NCBI GenBank assembly: GCA_950295325.1
Contig: OX485808.1
Coordinates: 32,947,180 to 33,004,526 of the forward strand
Direction of reading: 5' to 3'
Origin: Polytrichum commune
Lineage: Eukaryota; Streptophyta; Polytrichopsida; Polytrichales; Polytrichaceae
DNA: 57,347 nt
The translations under genes and the position numbers were made by a program. The notes beneath the pieces are model-generated. The model had not been told where the DNA came from. It saw only the letters and a list, made by a program, of their open reading frames with translations, and did no database searches. Of this stretch, positions 35,032 through 46,751 are shown in pieces (positions within the stretch are counted from its first letter, which is position 1; every line of letters starts with the position of its first letter).

Positions 35032-36002
35032 TGTCGCGCACCTCTCCATGAGGAGTGCCCGAAACACCATGGGCACAAGGGGGACCCCGGGGTGACACCC
35101 GGGACTTGTGGCGTCGTTGGTGAGAGGGCCCAAGTGATCCTAGTGTGGGTGAGGGCCCCGGGCGTTGGGAACGCCTCCCACCCACGGAGACTAGGAGGCA
35201 TGAGGGTAAGGCCATGAGCTATGCGTAGCTCATGGCATGGTGATTCTATAATGCTCAAGATCACCTCAAGCGGAGGTGTGAGCTAGGAGTTATGGCCATT
35301 TGAGTGGGGCGCTGTCCCGGGACAGCGCCCTGGTACAGCAGTGCCTGGGAGTGATTCCCGGGACTGCCAAGGTTCAAACAGGCATAACTTCCTCAAGACT
35401 TGCCAGAATGGGGCAAGTGAGGAGTCCATCGGCATCTACGTGAAGCGTAGATGAGGATGGAGTGGTTGGTTGGTATGATCAGACATCATACAAGGAAGTT
35501 ATGATGGTCTGAAGCTGCCGGGGGGTTCTAGGCCCAATAGCTAAAGGAAAATGTCCACTTGGCCCCAACTCTTGGTGGAGAGACAAGAGGTTGGTTGACG
35601 GTGGGGTAGGGGCCCCGCGTGAAGTCCTAGAGGCTTATATGGGTGAGGTGGTGTGGCCTCACCCACCCGAGGCCGAACGGCACGGCCTCCATGGGCTTTG
35701 GCCTATTGTAAGGCCATAGTTGCCTAGTATGGTTCGGGTTGTTGTAGTGTTGCTCCGGCAACGCGATGATCAACATAGGATTGGACTTCCATGGATGGAA
35801 GTCCACATTTGGGAATTGGTTACCGATTAAGGGGTGAGTCCCGAAAGCAAAGTAGGAGGGTTGGTTCCCTCCTATGAACTATATGGTCCGGGGTAAGAGG
35901 AGCTAACCATTAGCATGGCGGTATGCGAAGGGTTAGCGCTCGTACCTTTGCTAGAAAGAAAAATTGGCAAGATTTTTAAGGGGACTAGCAAGGGTTGCGA
36001 CA
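35032..36002 (+). mobile_element. Solo LTR A, 5-bp TSD TGTAA
   Basis: The sequence starts TGTCGCGCACC and ends GGGTTGCGACA, so it has TG...CA ends. It is flanked by TGTAA on both sides (35027-35031 and 36003-36007), as expected for a retrotransposon LTR left by recombination. Length is 971 bp. It carries a perfect palindrome GCGCTGTCCCGGGACAGCGC. It splits the zinc-finger gene exactly after its RDYM codons, and the frame resumes with PNDW behind the duplication. Confidence 0.85.
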
Positions 36003-37170
36003 TGTAATCCCGAAGGCCAAATTGGAGGTACAAACGAGGGTGGAAGGGTGATCTGCAATGAGGACATTGGCGTTTCTTGATCATATTCCCTATTAGACAT
36101 TGTGGATGGAATTGGGCCCCACATGATCCAACTTGATAGCATCCCTCTGGGCCAAATGGACATTGGCAAATCTCACATGCGATTCCGTCGAACACCATTG
36201 TATGTGGATTTGGCCATAACAACTCACCCCTCATGCGGAATGGATATTCATGCACTTGGGTCACATCCCAATGGTCATCTAGGTCGGTCACTTGACGCCA
36301 ATCGATGCTCCCGCTTGGCATTGTCCACTCATTATCCCTATTCTACCTCCTAGGGTACATCTGCTCATCTTCTGGCCATGACGTGAGCATCATGTTCCGC
36401 ATTCTCTGATTGCGGTTCCATTCTTTCTGGATGCTCTCAAACTCAGTTTCAAATTGATGAGCCTTGGCCATAGCAAGCAATGTGCTTATCCTCATATTTT
36501 TGCGCTCCACAATCGCATCCAACAGAAATTTCTTCAACCTTGCATTCTGCTCCTCCAGTCCGCCAATTTTGGCTTCGTGATCAACAACCACTTCATTGAC
36601 CACTTGAAGTTGTTGTTGCATGTCCACCACCTCCTTTTGCAAAGCCTCCATCTTTCCTCGCATTACTTCATTCCTCATACATACTTCCAGAGCTTGTGAC
36701 TTTGCAATCTTAGCCTCTTGTAAAGCTGCGTCCCTCTCTGCTTCTAAAGACTGAAGGTTAATTGGTGTATTATTTGAACTGCCAGCCTCCCCCATCGTAA
36801 CTGTTGCAACTTTATATTCCAACTCGAAAATCCTTGCATATACTCACGAATTTCCGCGGCATGTTGCTTACGCAATTCCTCCATTCTGCTCTCCATCGGG
36901 TCCGCTCCAAGTTCACCAAGGTTTACCTCATCTAGGATCTCGTTAACCACGTTGTTGATCAGGTTGTTGACCTCGACATTTGCCTCCATGCCCTCATCCA
37001 TATGCTCAAACGCCTCCTCGATGGCCATCTCCACGTCATTGGCTGGTCGTTTACGATTACGTGGCTTTTTTGGTTCCCGACCCTCTGGAATTGGGCCCCA
37101 GGCTCGTCCACTTGTCGAGGATTCCTCCTGAACCACTCCGGAACGGGAGTGTATGGAATATCTGGTTGTC

Positions 37171-38142
37171 TGTTGCAACCCTTGCTAGACCCCCTTGACA
37201 ATCTTGCCAATTTTCAATTCTAGCAAAGGTTACAAGTGCTAACCATTCGCATTCCGCCATGCAAATGATTAGCTCCTCCTACCCCGGACCTTATAGTTCA
37301 TAGGAGGGAACCAACCCTCCTACTTTGCTTTCGGGACTCACCCCTTAATCGGTAACCCATTCCTAGATGTGGACTTCCATCCATGGAAGTCCAATCCCAT
37401 GTTGATCATCGCCTTGCCGGAGCAACACTACAACAACCCGAACCATACTAGGCAACTATGGCCTCACAATGGGCCAATGCCCATGGAGGCCTTGCCGTTC
37501 GGCCTCGGGTGGGTGAGGCCACACCACCTCACCCATATAAGCCTCTAGGACTCTACGCGGGGCCCCTACCCCACCGTCAACCAACCTCTTGTCTCTCTAC
37601 CAAGAGTTGGGGCCAAGTGGACATTTTCCCTTAGCTGCTGGGCCTAGAAGCCCCCATAGCTTCAGACCATCATAACTTCCTTGTATGATGTCTGATGCTA
37701 ACACTTGACCACTCCATCTTCATGTACGCTCCACGTAGATGCCGATGGACTCCTCACTTGCCCCATTGGGGCAAGTGGTGAGGAAGTTATGCCTGTTTGA
37801 ACCTTGGCAGTGCCGGGAATCACTCCCAGGCACTGCTGTACCAGGGCGCTGTCCCGGGACAGCGCCCCACTCAAATGGCCATAACTCCTAGCTCACACCT
37901 CCGATTGAGGTGTTCTTGAGCATTCTAGAATCACCACGCCATGAGCTAGGCAAAGCTCATGGCCTTACCCTTGTGCCTCCTAGTCTCCGTGGGTGGGAGG
38001 CGTTCCCAACGCCCGGGGCCCTCACCCACACTAGGATCACTCGGGCCCTCTCACCAACGGCGCCACAAGCCCCGGGTGTCACTCCGGGGTCCCCCTTGTG
38101 CCCATGGTGTTTCGGGCACTCCTCATGGAGAGGTGCGCGACA
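37171..38142 (-). mobile_element. Solo LTR B, same family, opposite orientation
   Basis: This 972-bp reverse-oriented copy of solo LTR A has the same TG...CA ends, palindrome and internal order. The flanking 5-mers are TTGTC (37166-37170) and TCGTC (38143-38147), one mismatch apart. It sits in the same host gene, with coding sequence resuming on either side. With copy A it forms inverted arms of nearly 1 kb about 1.2 kb apart, which could be mistaken for terminal inverted repeats. Confidence 0.82.
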
Positions 38143-38343
38143 TCGTCGTTGGTCCTCCTCCGCCCTCATCCTCCAAGCTTGTGTAGATTGTGAGAAGGGA
38201 ATCATGACATACTCATCACGAAATCGATCCCTAGCACTTCTCCCAAACTTTGCCCCAAATTTGAAGAGCACACATATGAATGATATATATTCGTCGAATT
38301 ACTGTTTACACTATAATCATGCTAATACAATCCTACCAACTTC

Positions 38344-41300
38344 TCATTCAACGTGGGTTGCTTCTTCTACGATCCGAGCAAGGTTGTCTTTTGCAAAAGT
38401 TATGTACTTTTGAGGGATGGACACTGATCCACTATGATTTTTCCGTGGTTTCCATGCTATGAATATGGAATCTGTATCTACCCAAGATGGACCGTGCTCG
38501 GAATCCACCTTCCACCGAAAGTGTTGGTTTGTATCCCAGCCTGTATAATGCCGAACAACATCTTCATTCCTTGCTGTCAGTCGGTAGTACTCTACTTGTA
38601 TTTGTCGAAAATAAGGGCTGGAAGTTACAAAATTTGGTTTGGACAAAGCTCTTGCCACCCACACTGGCTTTGCATATGTCTCATCTCGAGAACGCAAAAT
38701 GAGCATATAACCTTCATGACAATCCACTGCAATGCGGAAAGATGGTGGCGGACGACTACTAGCAGGCCCCACGTAATGGTCGTCCACATCAAACTCCTCT
38801 CGAACCTCTCCATTTCCCAAAAGACTAGCCTCCGAAGCTTGTACATTGACACGTGTTTGTGGCCAAAACCCATGCCTTAAAGTAAGGGGTGTATCTTGAT
38901 GAAGGTTTGCCAAAGCGCCACGAACACGTGTCCAATATTGTATCCAACTTTCGTAACGAAGCCAACACGATCCACCAACATCCGCTACCCTCAAACTCTC
39001 CCAATATTGTATGAAGCCTGATATGCCTTTACAAATGTCCTCCAAATTCTTCATGGGTATTGGTTTGCAAGGCTTAGGCTCTCCGTCAGGCAACATCGTC
39101 CTTCCTTCCCCATCAACACGCCATACAAGGAGACCCTCCGGCGGGCTCCAGTCTTGAGACGTGCACAACAACTTGTATTGCATGGCGGGGACACCATCGT
39201 CACGCACGTAGAACCGAAATTGTTGTGCCTTCGTATGTCCGATCAATCGGTGAGCTCCGCTTCGAATATACGGTTCTATAAATGCCTTGAAGTCGGGAAC
39301 CTCCTTGATCATATGGGGGATGACGGGAATGTTCTCCAAATCCATGTATGATTTCATCAACAATGGGATTGTTGGAAAATCCTCCTCGCGCAACTTCATG
39401 CTCCAACGCCCAAAAGATGCATCGATATCGTCGTGCGTATGGCCTACCAATAGAAAGGACACAAAAACCTCCTTGAAAATGCCTTTCGCAACCAACAACG
39501 ACCAATATGCAAAAACATATCTACTTTTATTGTCCTTCGCACAATTGTCCAATTGGACACGCAGAGTTGGAGGCAAATTCTTGGCTATCACATCTTCACT
39601 TGGTGGCTCCGGCAAGGAGTGCACGCATACATCTCTTCCATCCAAGACCGCTTCATATAGAGGTGTTGATTCCGAGTTTTCAAATAACAATCTTGATAAA
39701 TAGGACGGCGGTTTCTCCAAATCACGTAAAAGCTTTGCAAATGACCCTATTGTGTGGTTTGAATCCGCCGGATACAAATCGAGAGCATAATGAGCATACT
39801 TGACATCACCGTGTCCATGTGCAATCATCCCTGCAAAGCCAACCCAATGGTTTAATATTCAACTATAACACCAAAAAATTCACATGGTGTACATCTATGG
39901 CCCCAAGTACAAACCTAAAAGCACAAATTTGTGTTTAGGTAATGCAATGCAATTGTTATCGAAATCACCTGTAACCGATACAGCAAGCTTAAAAAGGCCG
40001 TCCGTGGCTTTTATTCGATTTGCAAAACATGGTGAGGCTGTTTTGGCATGGTCCATTTTGTCATGGATGATTGTAAGGACCTCTAAAGGCCTAGAGATGG
40101 ACAAAGCTCTATTTGTGTAGTAATCATTACGGTGTGCCTCTTGCATGTTCACATGCTTGAAATAGTTCATTTGATGTGCGGCATAGGACTCTGTCCCCAT
40201 CGTGTGTGCATCTCGAAGGCGTTTCAACTTCTCGCATTTGGAACAACGGGCAAATTTGTCGCCTCGTCTTTTTGTGATGTATTCGCTAAAGTGAGATTTT
40301 TTTATTGCACTCAGTTTCGACAACGAAATAGGGTCCAACCCAGCCTTCTCGCCAACTGCGTTTACGTCCAACAATATGTCTTTCCATTTCGTGCCTGTAG
40401 GAAGAACCTTCTCCACAACCTTTTCACCGGTTGAGAGTGTGCGTGTTTTGTGCGGCATTGCATCGGCAAGGGGGACAATGATGGTTGCCAGAGTGGCTGT
40501 TGCTTGTCTCATTGCTTCCCTTGGTTTTTTTAAGCCCGTATTCCCATGGTGACGGGACCGGCGGCCTTCCTTGGCATACGCGGCTTGTCTATAAAATTCT
40601 GCTTTCGACATACCGTGAATGGTGTACCATGCCGTACAACACACGTCTATGCTCTTAAGGGTGATGACCTTGTGACCCGCTCCGTTCACATGTATCGCCC
40701 TATGGACATCAAGTTTTTTGGTGGATCTTAGACGGAAATCTCCAAGCCACATTTCTTCGCGGATGGCCTTCAATTTATCCCTTGGGAACAATTAGCAACA
40801 ACGATGTACACAACAATCCTTTGTGGCAACTTCTCTAATAGACTCCTCACAGAGCAACCTTTGACGTTTACACTCATTTGCAGACGGAGTAGGACGTGCC
40901 AATGTATCGTACTCTCGTAGGCCTTTGCGTGGCCGAATGTTTGCTTGGAGGTCCTGTTGGATTTGGATGTGTCGTCGCTCATACTCATGCAAATTAACCC
41001 CATCAATTGTCACATTCCTCAACGGCCACCTTCGCAACGAGAACCTATGAGTTGGATTAACTTCGGAATGTATGAGTGATTCCAATATAACAACTCCAAC
41101 GTCCTCGGTGCCAAGGGGGTTTTCATCAATGCAATCTTGTGGATGTGTGTTACGACAAATACCCTCCGCCACAGCAACTCCACTGTCATTAACAAGTACC
41201 ACATCCAAATTCACCCATGAAGCTCGTGAAAGCCCAGCACATTCCACAGTGGGGCAAGAAGGGGCAGATGGCGAAGGACTCCCCAAATGACCTTCATCTG

Positions 41301-41411
41301 CACTGTCACCAAAACTATCCTCCCCGACAATGTCTAGGTCATCCCCAGACGAAGAATGGGAGTTGCCCATGTCTTCAGAGAAGGCATCCCCTCTTCTACC
41401 AGCTCCCTCCA
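38344..41411 (-). pseudogene. DUF7869-like transposon protein, one in-frame stop
   Basis: There are two exons, 39969-41411 and 38344-39830, joined in frame through a 138-bp GT-AG intron (VT|GMIAHGHGD). One TAA at 40792-40794 interrupts exon 1 just before FPRDKLKAIREEMW; CAA to TAA would explain it. The protein starts MEGAGRRGD, has an acidic N-part, a Cys cluster (DCCVHRCC) and a second one (CSKCEKL). It ends in a large domain with QLDNCAKDNKSRYVFAYWSL and SFLLVGHTHDDIDASFG, the signature I associate with DUF7869 proteins of plant and oomycete transposons. D-N-C and H-T-H-D-D-I-D look like acidic catalytic residues of an RNase H-like fold. That role is inferred. Confidence 0.65.
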
Positions 41412-41600
41412 TTTCGCCTACACACAAGCACATGAAACCTCAACAAACATGTACACCATGTAAGGGTTCAAAAGAATCAAATATCGAAAAATGCAAGGCA
41501 TCATGATAAATGGGGACACCGAGGATAAAGACATTTGCAAGACAACTACAATTTGAACTCCCAATACTTTGCGCAAGTTCCAAAAAACATTTTGGGAGGG

Positions 41601-42410
41601 GGTTTGGGTCGACCGACCCAAACCTAATCACGGTCAGGCTGAACCCGCCCACACTCGTGGAGGGGTTTGGGTCGACCGACCCAAACCTGGTAAGGGTTAG
41701 GTTGAAACCCTCCCACACTAGTGGAGGGGTTTGGGTCGACCGACCCAAACCTGGTAAGGGTCAGGCTGAGACCTGCCCACACTAGTGGAGGGGTTTCGGT
41801 CGACCGACCCAAACCTGGTAAGGGTCAGGCTGAAACCCACCCACACTAGTGGAGGGGTTTCGGTTGACCGACCCAAACTTGGTTTAGGGTTTAGGGTTAA
41901 ACCCACCCACACTAGTGGATGGGTTTCGGTCGACCGACCCAAACCTGGTTTAGGGTTTAGGGTTAAACCCACCCACACTAGTGGATGGGTTTCGGTCGAC
42001 CGACCCAAACCTGGTTTAGGGTTTAGGGTTAAACCCACCCACACTAGTGGATGGGTTTCGGTCGACCGACCCAAACCTGGTTTAGGGTTTAGGGTTAAAT
42101 CCACCCACACTAGTGGATGGGTTTCGGTCGACCGACCCAAACATGGTTTAGGGTTTAGGGTTAAATCCACCCACACTAGTGGATGGGTTTCGGTCGACCG
42201 ACCCAAACCTGGTAAGGGTCAGGCTGAAACCCTCCCACACGAGTGGAGGGGTTTCGGTCGACCGACCCAAACTTGTGTAAGGGTCAGGCTGAAACCCTCC
42301 CACACGAGTGGAGGGGTTTCGGTCGACCGACCCAAACCTGTGTAAGGGTCAGGCTGAAACCCACCCACACTAGCGGAGGGGTTTGGGTCGACCGACCCAA
42401 ACCTGATAAG
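41601..42410. repeat. Array of TTTGGGTCG-NN-CGACCCAAA palindromes, 13 units
   Basis: Thirteen units with 60-68 bp period each carry TTTSGGTCGACCGACCCAAA, starting at 41603, 41664, 41729, 41793 and onwards to 42382. They also carry a second palindromic core CCACACTAGTGG and, in the middle units, telomere-like GGTTTAGGGTTTAGGG. The array lies directly upstream of the DUF7869-like gene on the minus strand. Open frames through it are repeat artefacts. The dense dyads suggest protein-binding sites. Confidence 0.9.
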
Positions 42411-42419
42411 AGTCACACT

Positions 42420-45100
42420 AAAACCCTCAAAATCCGGCGGATAATCCGAAATCCCATATGATTTTGAGCTCATTGCAAAGTTCCCGGTGGGCTTCCATGC
42501 TGTGAATAGGTGCTCATGAACTTGCATGCTGTGGATAAGTGCTAATGAACGGCAGCATGCACGAACCTTGAAGTATAGCTCCGACTAAGAGTTCTCTCTA
42601 CGAATTCAAGAGTGGGAGAAGAGCAAAAAATGACAGAGTTTTGGGGGGTGCGTCCCTTTATACTATCCACCTCCGTTTCTCCGACTACCTCATTGGATGT
42701 CTTTCCCGCCTTGTTCTCCTGCAGAGGTTTTTTCAAACCTCTTGACATAATTCCCCGTTTTCTGTTTATAGTAGAAAATGCGCATCTATCAATGCCCCTC
42801 TCATACCCCAGCCGTCATATGATTTAGTCTATGATATTTAATCTATTTTTTTTTGTCTTGTGTGGATATGACATACGCCGTTGGGAGGAAGGGTGGCGGC
42901 CACATTAATTTTTTCAAGTATCATCAAGGTATATTTTAACCAATATGTAGACCCAAACACAACTCCATTCAATGCTTTCAAGTGTAAACCTATTTAGGTG
43001 GGGTTTGGGCCATTTGGAGGCTGCAATTATGAGAGAGTTTTCAAGGCTTGAGGCCATTGTCATGATGAATAGAATTATTTATTTGTCTCCCCTAAACCCT
43101 AAACCCTAGAACCTTGCTCTATTATCTCGCATGCAAGAGTGGCAATGACGAACGTATGTGGACGTTGTTAAGGGGATACTAACTACCAATGTCCCTTTTT
43201 AGTTCAATCTTTTAATGTTACTTGAATCCATCCTCAAGTTCACTTCAAGTTTACTAATGTGTGAGAGCAAAACATCGAAGATTGGACCCTAAACCCTTAT
43301 AACATCCACAACATGAAATACGCATTGACTAAATACAAAACCAATTAGGATATCATGTTTAAACGTCCCATATAACATATTAACATGATCAAGATTGTAT
43401 TTACTATGACCTTCCGATTAGACTCTTCTTCATATTATGCAAACAATATGTGTTATATCTTCCTCCATTATCTAATACACGTGGAGAGAACAATGAATAA
43501 CAACATGATGTTGTGCTTCTCCGATTTACTTTTACATGACATTCCATATATTAAATACATCATGAACGATGGTTTATTAGCGACTAATATGTGATTCCCT
43601 AAAGTGAGCGAAACATCCAAAGTTGGACCCCTAGCCCCTATTAACATCCACAATATTTCATGTTATTTGAATAAACACAAGACCAATCAATATATCGCGT
43701 TTAAACGTCTCAAATAAACACAATATCGTCTTCACTATAACCTTCCTATAAGACTCTTCTCACGAGTAAGACAATGTTATACATTGACATTGGATAGATT
43801 AATATGTTATAACCCTATCCCCTAAACCCTAAACCCTAAACACCAAAATTTAGTAGTGGTTCACTGATGCCCCCATATACAAACAACATCTATTTTAAAC
43901 GTTCTTATTAAGTGTATCACACTAACTATCATATTGAGTGTAATTATCATATTCATTGTAGTGACACTACAACACTTTCATTGACTAGATAAAACTAAAT
44001 TGGATATATAGAGTTTGATACACTAAATATGAATGCATACACTAATTACCAATATCCCTATGACAATATGTAAGGTTATATCTAAGGGGTTTTATTCTAC
44101 TTGGAGTCAAACATTGTGGTATAATTCAAACAATATATTGACAAAAGAGGTGCCAATATTATAAAACCTCATATACTAAAAGTCACTAAATATAATAGTT
44201 AATGCAATTATTTAGACCCTCACATGAGGACTTATATTTTGAAAACAAGGAATTGATGCCATGACAAAGTTGAATATTTTGGCCAACTTTCAATTTGCGC
44301 TAATCAAAAGAACATATGTTGTTTGTAATGTGTGCACACAATATTGCTCCATCCTCAAGCATGCAAGTGTGACATTAACCTACGTATGTGGAAGTCATTA
44401 ATGGAACCATAAATCACAAATGACATTTGTGAGTTCATTCTTTCGTGAATTAGGATGTTCTGATGACAATATACATTTGTATTGAGAACTACAAGCACCA
44501 AGGCCTTGTCATTTGACGTGTGTGCCATTCATTTATGGTTTGTGGTGTTTAGGGTTTAGGGTTTAGGCATCATCGAACAAAAAACTGAATGTTTAAATGG
44601 CTTCATATGATATGTGAAGTCCATGGGGTTGAAGTAGATACATTTGTTATCATTTTGTTTCTCCCATGTACTTCAAATTTGAGCTTCTAAGAACATATGT
44701 TAATGTTCACTCTAATGCTACTTGTTAGGGTATCCATTGTAGTCTAGAGCTTTGTCCTCTACCAACAACCATCATAGAAATTAGAATACATAACCCAATA
44801 CCCTTAACCATGTGAACGGTTACCATATTTATATTATTGCACCGTGTAATTGCCTTTGAAGATTGCAATATAATTATGAATTACTCCTCTTAGATTTTGT
44901 AACACTCTCATATGATTCCATACGACTACATTATTGAAATACCAAAACAAATAATGGCTACGATGTTATCAATTATCAATTCCAATGGGCGATCATTCAA
45001 TTCAACACCATTAAAATTAGAGTTGGCGATGGTGTAAATATTGTGCAACACCTTAGTCTATGTAGCTTTTTGAATGTTTTTGAATTGCCGGTAATGAATA
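42420..45100. other. AT-rich region with short telomere-like runs
   Basis: No gene is seen here. Short CCCTAAA/TTTAGGG runs of about three units occur at 43091-43109, 43821-43841 and 44547-44567 (the last in inverse orientation). The rest is AT-rich and unstructured. Confidence 0.5.
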
Positions 45101-45831
45101 CCGGGTTAGAATGCCGGGGCCGGGCGGCCAAGAGAGGCGCCGACCCTCCTATGTCCCGCCCCTAGAGGCAAGGACAATGCCGAAGGCAATGTCCATAGGG
45201 TGCCATGTGTCAACACCAGAAGCCGCGCGGGCAACCACCTCCACCAAGGAGGTTTGGACACCTGGCAGGGTTTTGGCCCGCGAGGCTTCTGGGCCGTTGA
45301 TGGGCCCGACCAATCGCATGGCCAGGATTGTGTGAAGGGGAACCCCTTCGGCTCTCTCCTTCTCTCCCCTCCTCTTTCTCTCTTTCTCTCTTTCTCACTT
45401 TCCTCTCCCTCCGCGCGAAGCGCCGCTCTTGGAAACGCCGCCGCCGCTTCCAAGCGCTCCTGAATCGTTGTCCCTTCTCTTGGACGCGCCGCTTCCCGCA
45501 AAGCGCCGCGTTGCTCTTTCTATTTCTCTTCACTTCTTCTTTTCATCTCCTCCTCTCCACCTCTCCACCTCTCTGGTGCACGCTTAGAGTGAGTTCGTCA
45601 GATTTAGAGTTTGAATGCACTCATTTCTTGTAGTAGAGTGGATGCAATGAGTGACATCAAAGTAGTTGTTGTTGTGGAGTGATTTCAGGTTGTTATTAGA
45701 AGTGAGCACATTCGGGTGTGATAGAGAGGTAGATTTCTTTCAAATTAGGCAAGAATCAGGGTGTTTGTGAGAGGGTTTCAGAGTGCTTGTGAGATTCATA
45801 GTGATTTTTAGGTGTTTCTGAGTGTTGATTT

Positions 45832-45958
45832 TTAGTGATATGACAGAGTTTCTGGATTTTGGTTATAAGAATCAACTTGTAAGAGCAGCTTACAAGAGTT
45901 TCTGGATTCTGGTTATAAGAATCAACTTCTAAGAGCAGCTTACAAGAGTTTCAAACAC
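45832..45958. repeat. Short tandem duplication of about 58 bp
   Basis: AGAGTTTCTGGATT..GGTTATAAG and the following AGCAGCTTACA segment occur twice in direct succession, upstream of the palindrome array and the ParB-like gene at 46752. It lies in what may be the leader of that gene. Confidence 0.8.
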
Positions 45959-46146
45959 AAGGTATATCATTTCACTCTACACAATTTGCTTCAGTTCCTT
46001 TAAGATCATGTTTCATATACAATGCATTGTATATGATGTTTAAACATTAAACATGCCTCTGGAAACTAAGTAGTTTCGGGAGGCGACCCAAACCCCAATT
46101 TAAAATGTAACGAAACATTTAAAATCAGCTTGAAAATTGATTAAAT

Positions 46147-46723
46147 GTTTGGGTCGATCGACCCAAACATTGCAGCCTCATGTTTGGGTCGCTCGACCCA
46201 AACCCCAAAGGCTCATGTTTGGGTCGAGCGACCCAAACATGAGGCTGCAATGTTTGGGTCGCTCGACCCAAACCCCAATTCAAAATATAAAAAAACACTT
46301 GAAACCATATTGAAAATTAATAAAATGTTTGGGTCGAGCGACCCAAACCACAGAGCCTCATGTTTGGGTCGGTCGACCCAAACCCCAATTCAAAAAAAAA
46401 AACTTGAAACCAGATTGAGAATTAATAAAATGTTTGGGTCAAGCGACCCAAACCACAGAGCCTCATGTTTGGGTCGATCGACCCAAACCCCAATTTCAAA
46501 TCTACTGAAACACTAGAAATCAGCTTTAAAATTAATGAAATGTTTGGGTCGCTCGACCCAAACACTGTAGACTCCACATTTAAAGAATACGAGCCACCAA
46601 GTGGTCAAGGTTTCGGTCGATCGACCCAAACCTTGAATTCGGGATGGTCAATAAAATACATCTCTTCCATTCCATCAAATGCTAAATGCACTGTGGACTA
46701 CTTTAGGTCGATCGACCGAAACT
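46147..46723. repeat. Array of TTTGGGTCG-NN-CGACCCAAA palindromes, 11 sites
   Basis: Eleven dyads occur at about 46148, 46183, 46218, 46253, 46327, 46363, 46432, 46469, 46542, 46611 and 46703. The arms are constant, while the centre varies (AT, CT, AG, GT). This is what is expected when both half-sites are under constraint and the spacer is free. Between them lie AT-rich stretches ending in TTAATRAAATG. The array ends 30 bp before the start codon of the ParB-like gene at 46752. It shares only the dyad with the array at 41601-42410. Confidence 0.92.
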
Positions 46724-46751
46724 AATAGTTTCAATTTTTGGACTTACAGAT

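Larger units (their letters stand above)
34413..38270 (-). pseudogene. Transposon zinc-finger/coiled-coil gene, split by two solo LTRs
   Basis: Minus-strand pieces lie at 38143-38270, 36003-37170 and 34413-35031. They encode a basic start (RFRDEYVMIPF), an acidic helix-rich part (VEMAIEEAFEHMDEGM), a coiled coil (SLEAERDAALQEAKIAK, LQKEVVDMQQQLQV) and a Cys/His cluster CEICQCPF...CGAQFHPQC...CPHC like a RING or PHD finger. A Trp-rich tail follows (PWDFPFDLQEFDGENVE, then RGIHPPWYNAAGLES). Each junction between pieces is filled by a solo LTR and the frame resumes behind it. Stops after GENVE and in FLYQTLE, and a frameshift near 37090, show further decay. I do not know the family. The position next to the DUF7869-like gene suggests an accessory transposon gene. 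Confidence 0.65.

Noticed and set aside
35032-38142. One foldback element with 1-kb terminal inverted repeats
   Set aside because: Each arm has its own TG...CA ends and its own, different 5-bp flanking duplication, and the interrupted coding sequence resumes on each outer side. Two solo LTRs fit better.
41718-42345. Open frames of 162 (-) and 186 (+) codons with repeated WVSVDRPKPGLGF-like peptides
   Set aside because: Both strands read through the palindromic array. The peptides are translations of the dyads and do not indicate a gene.
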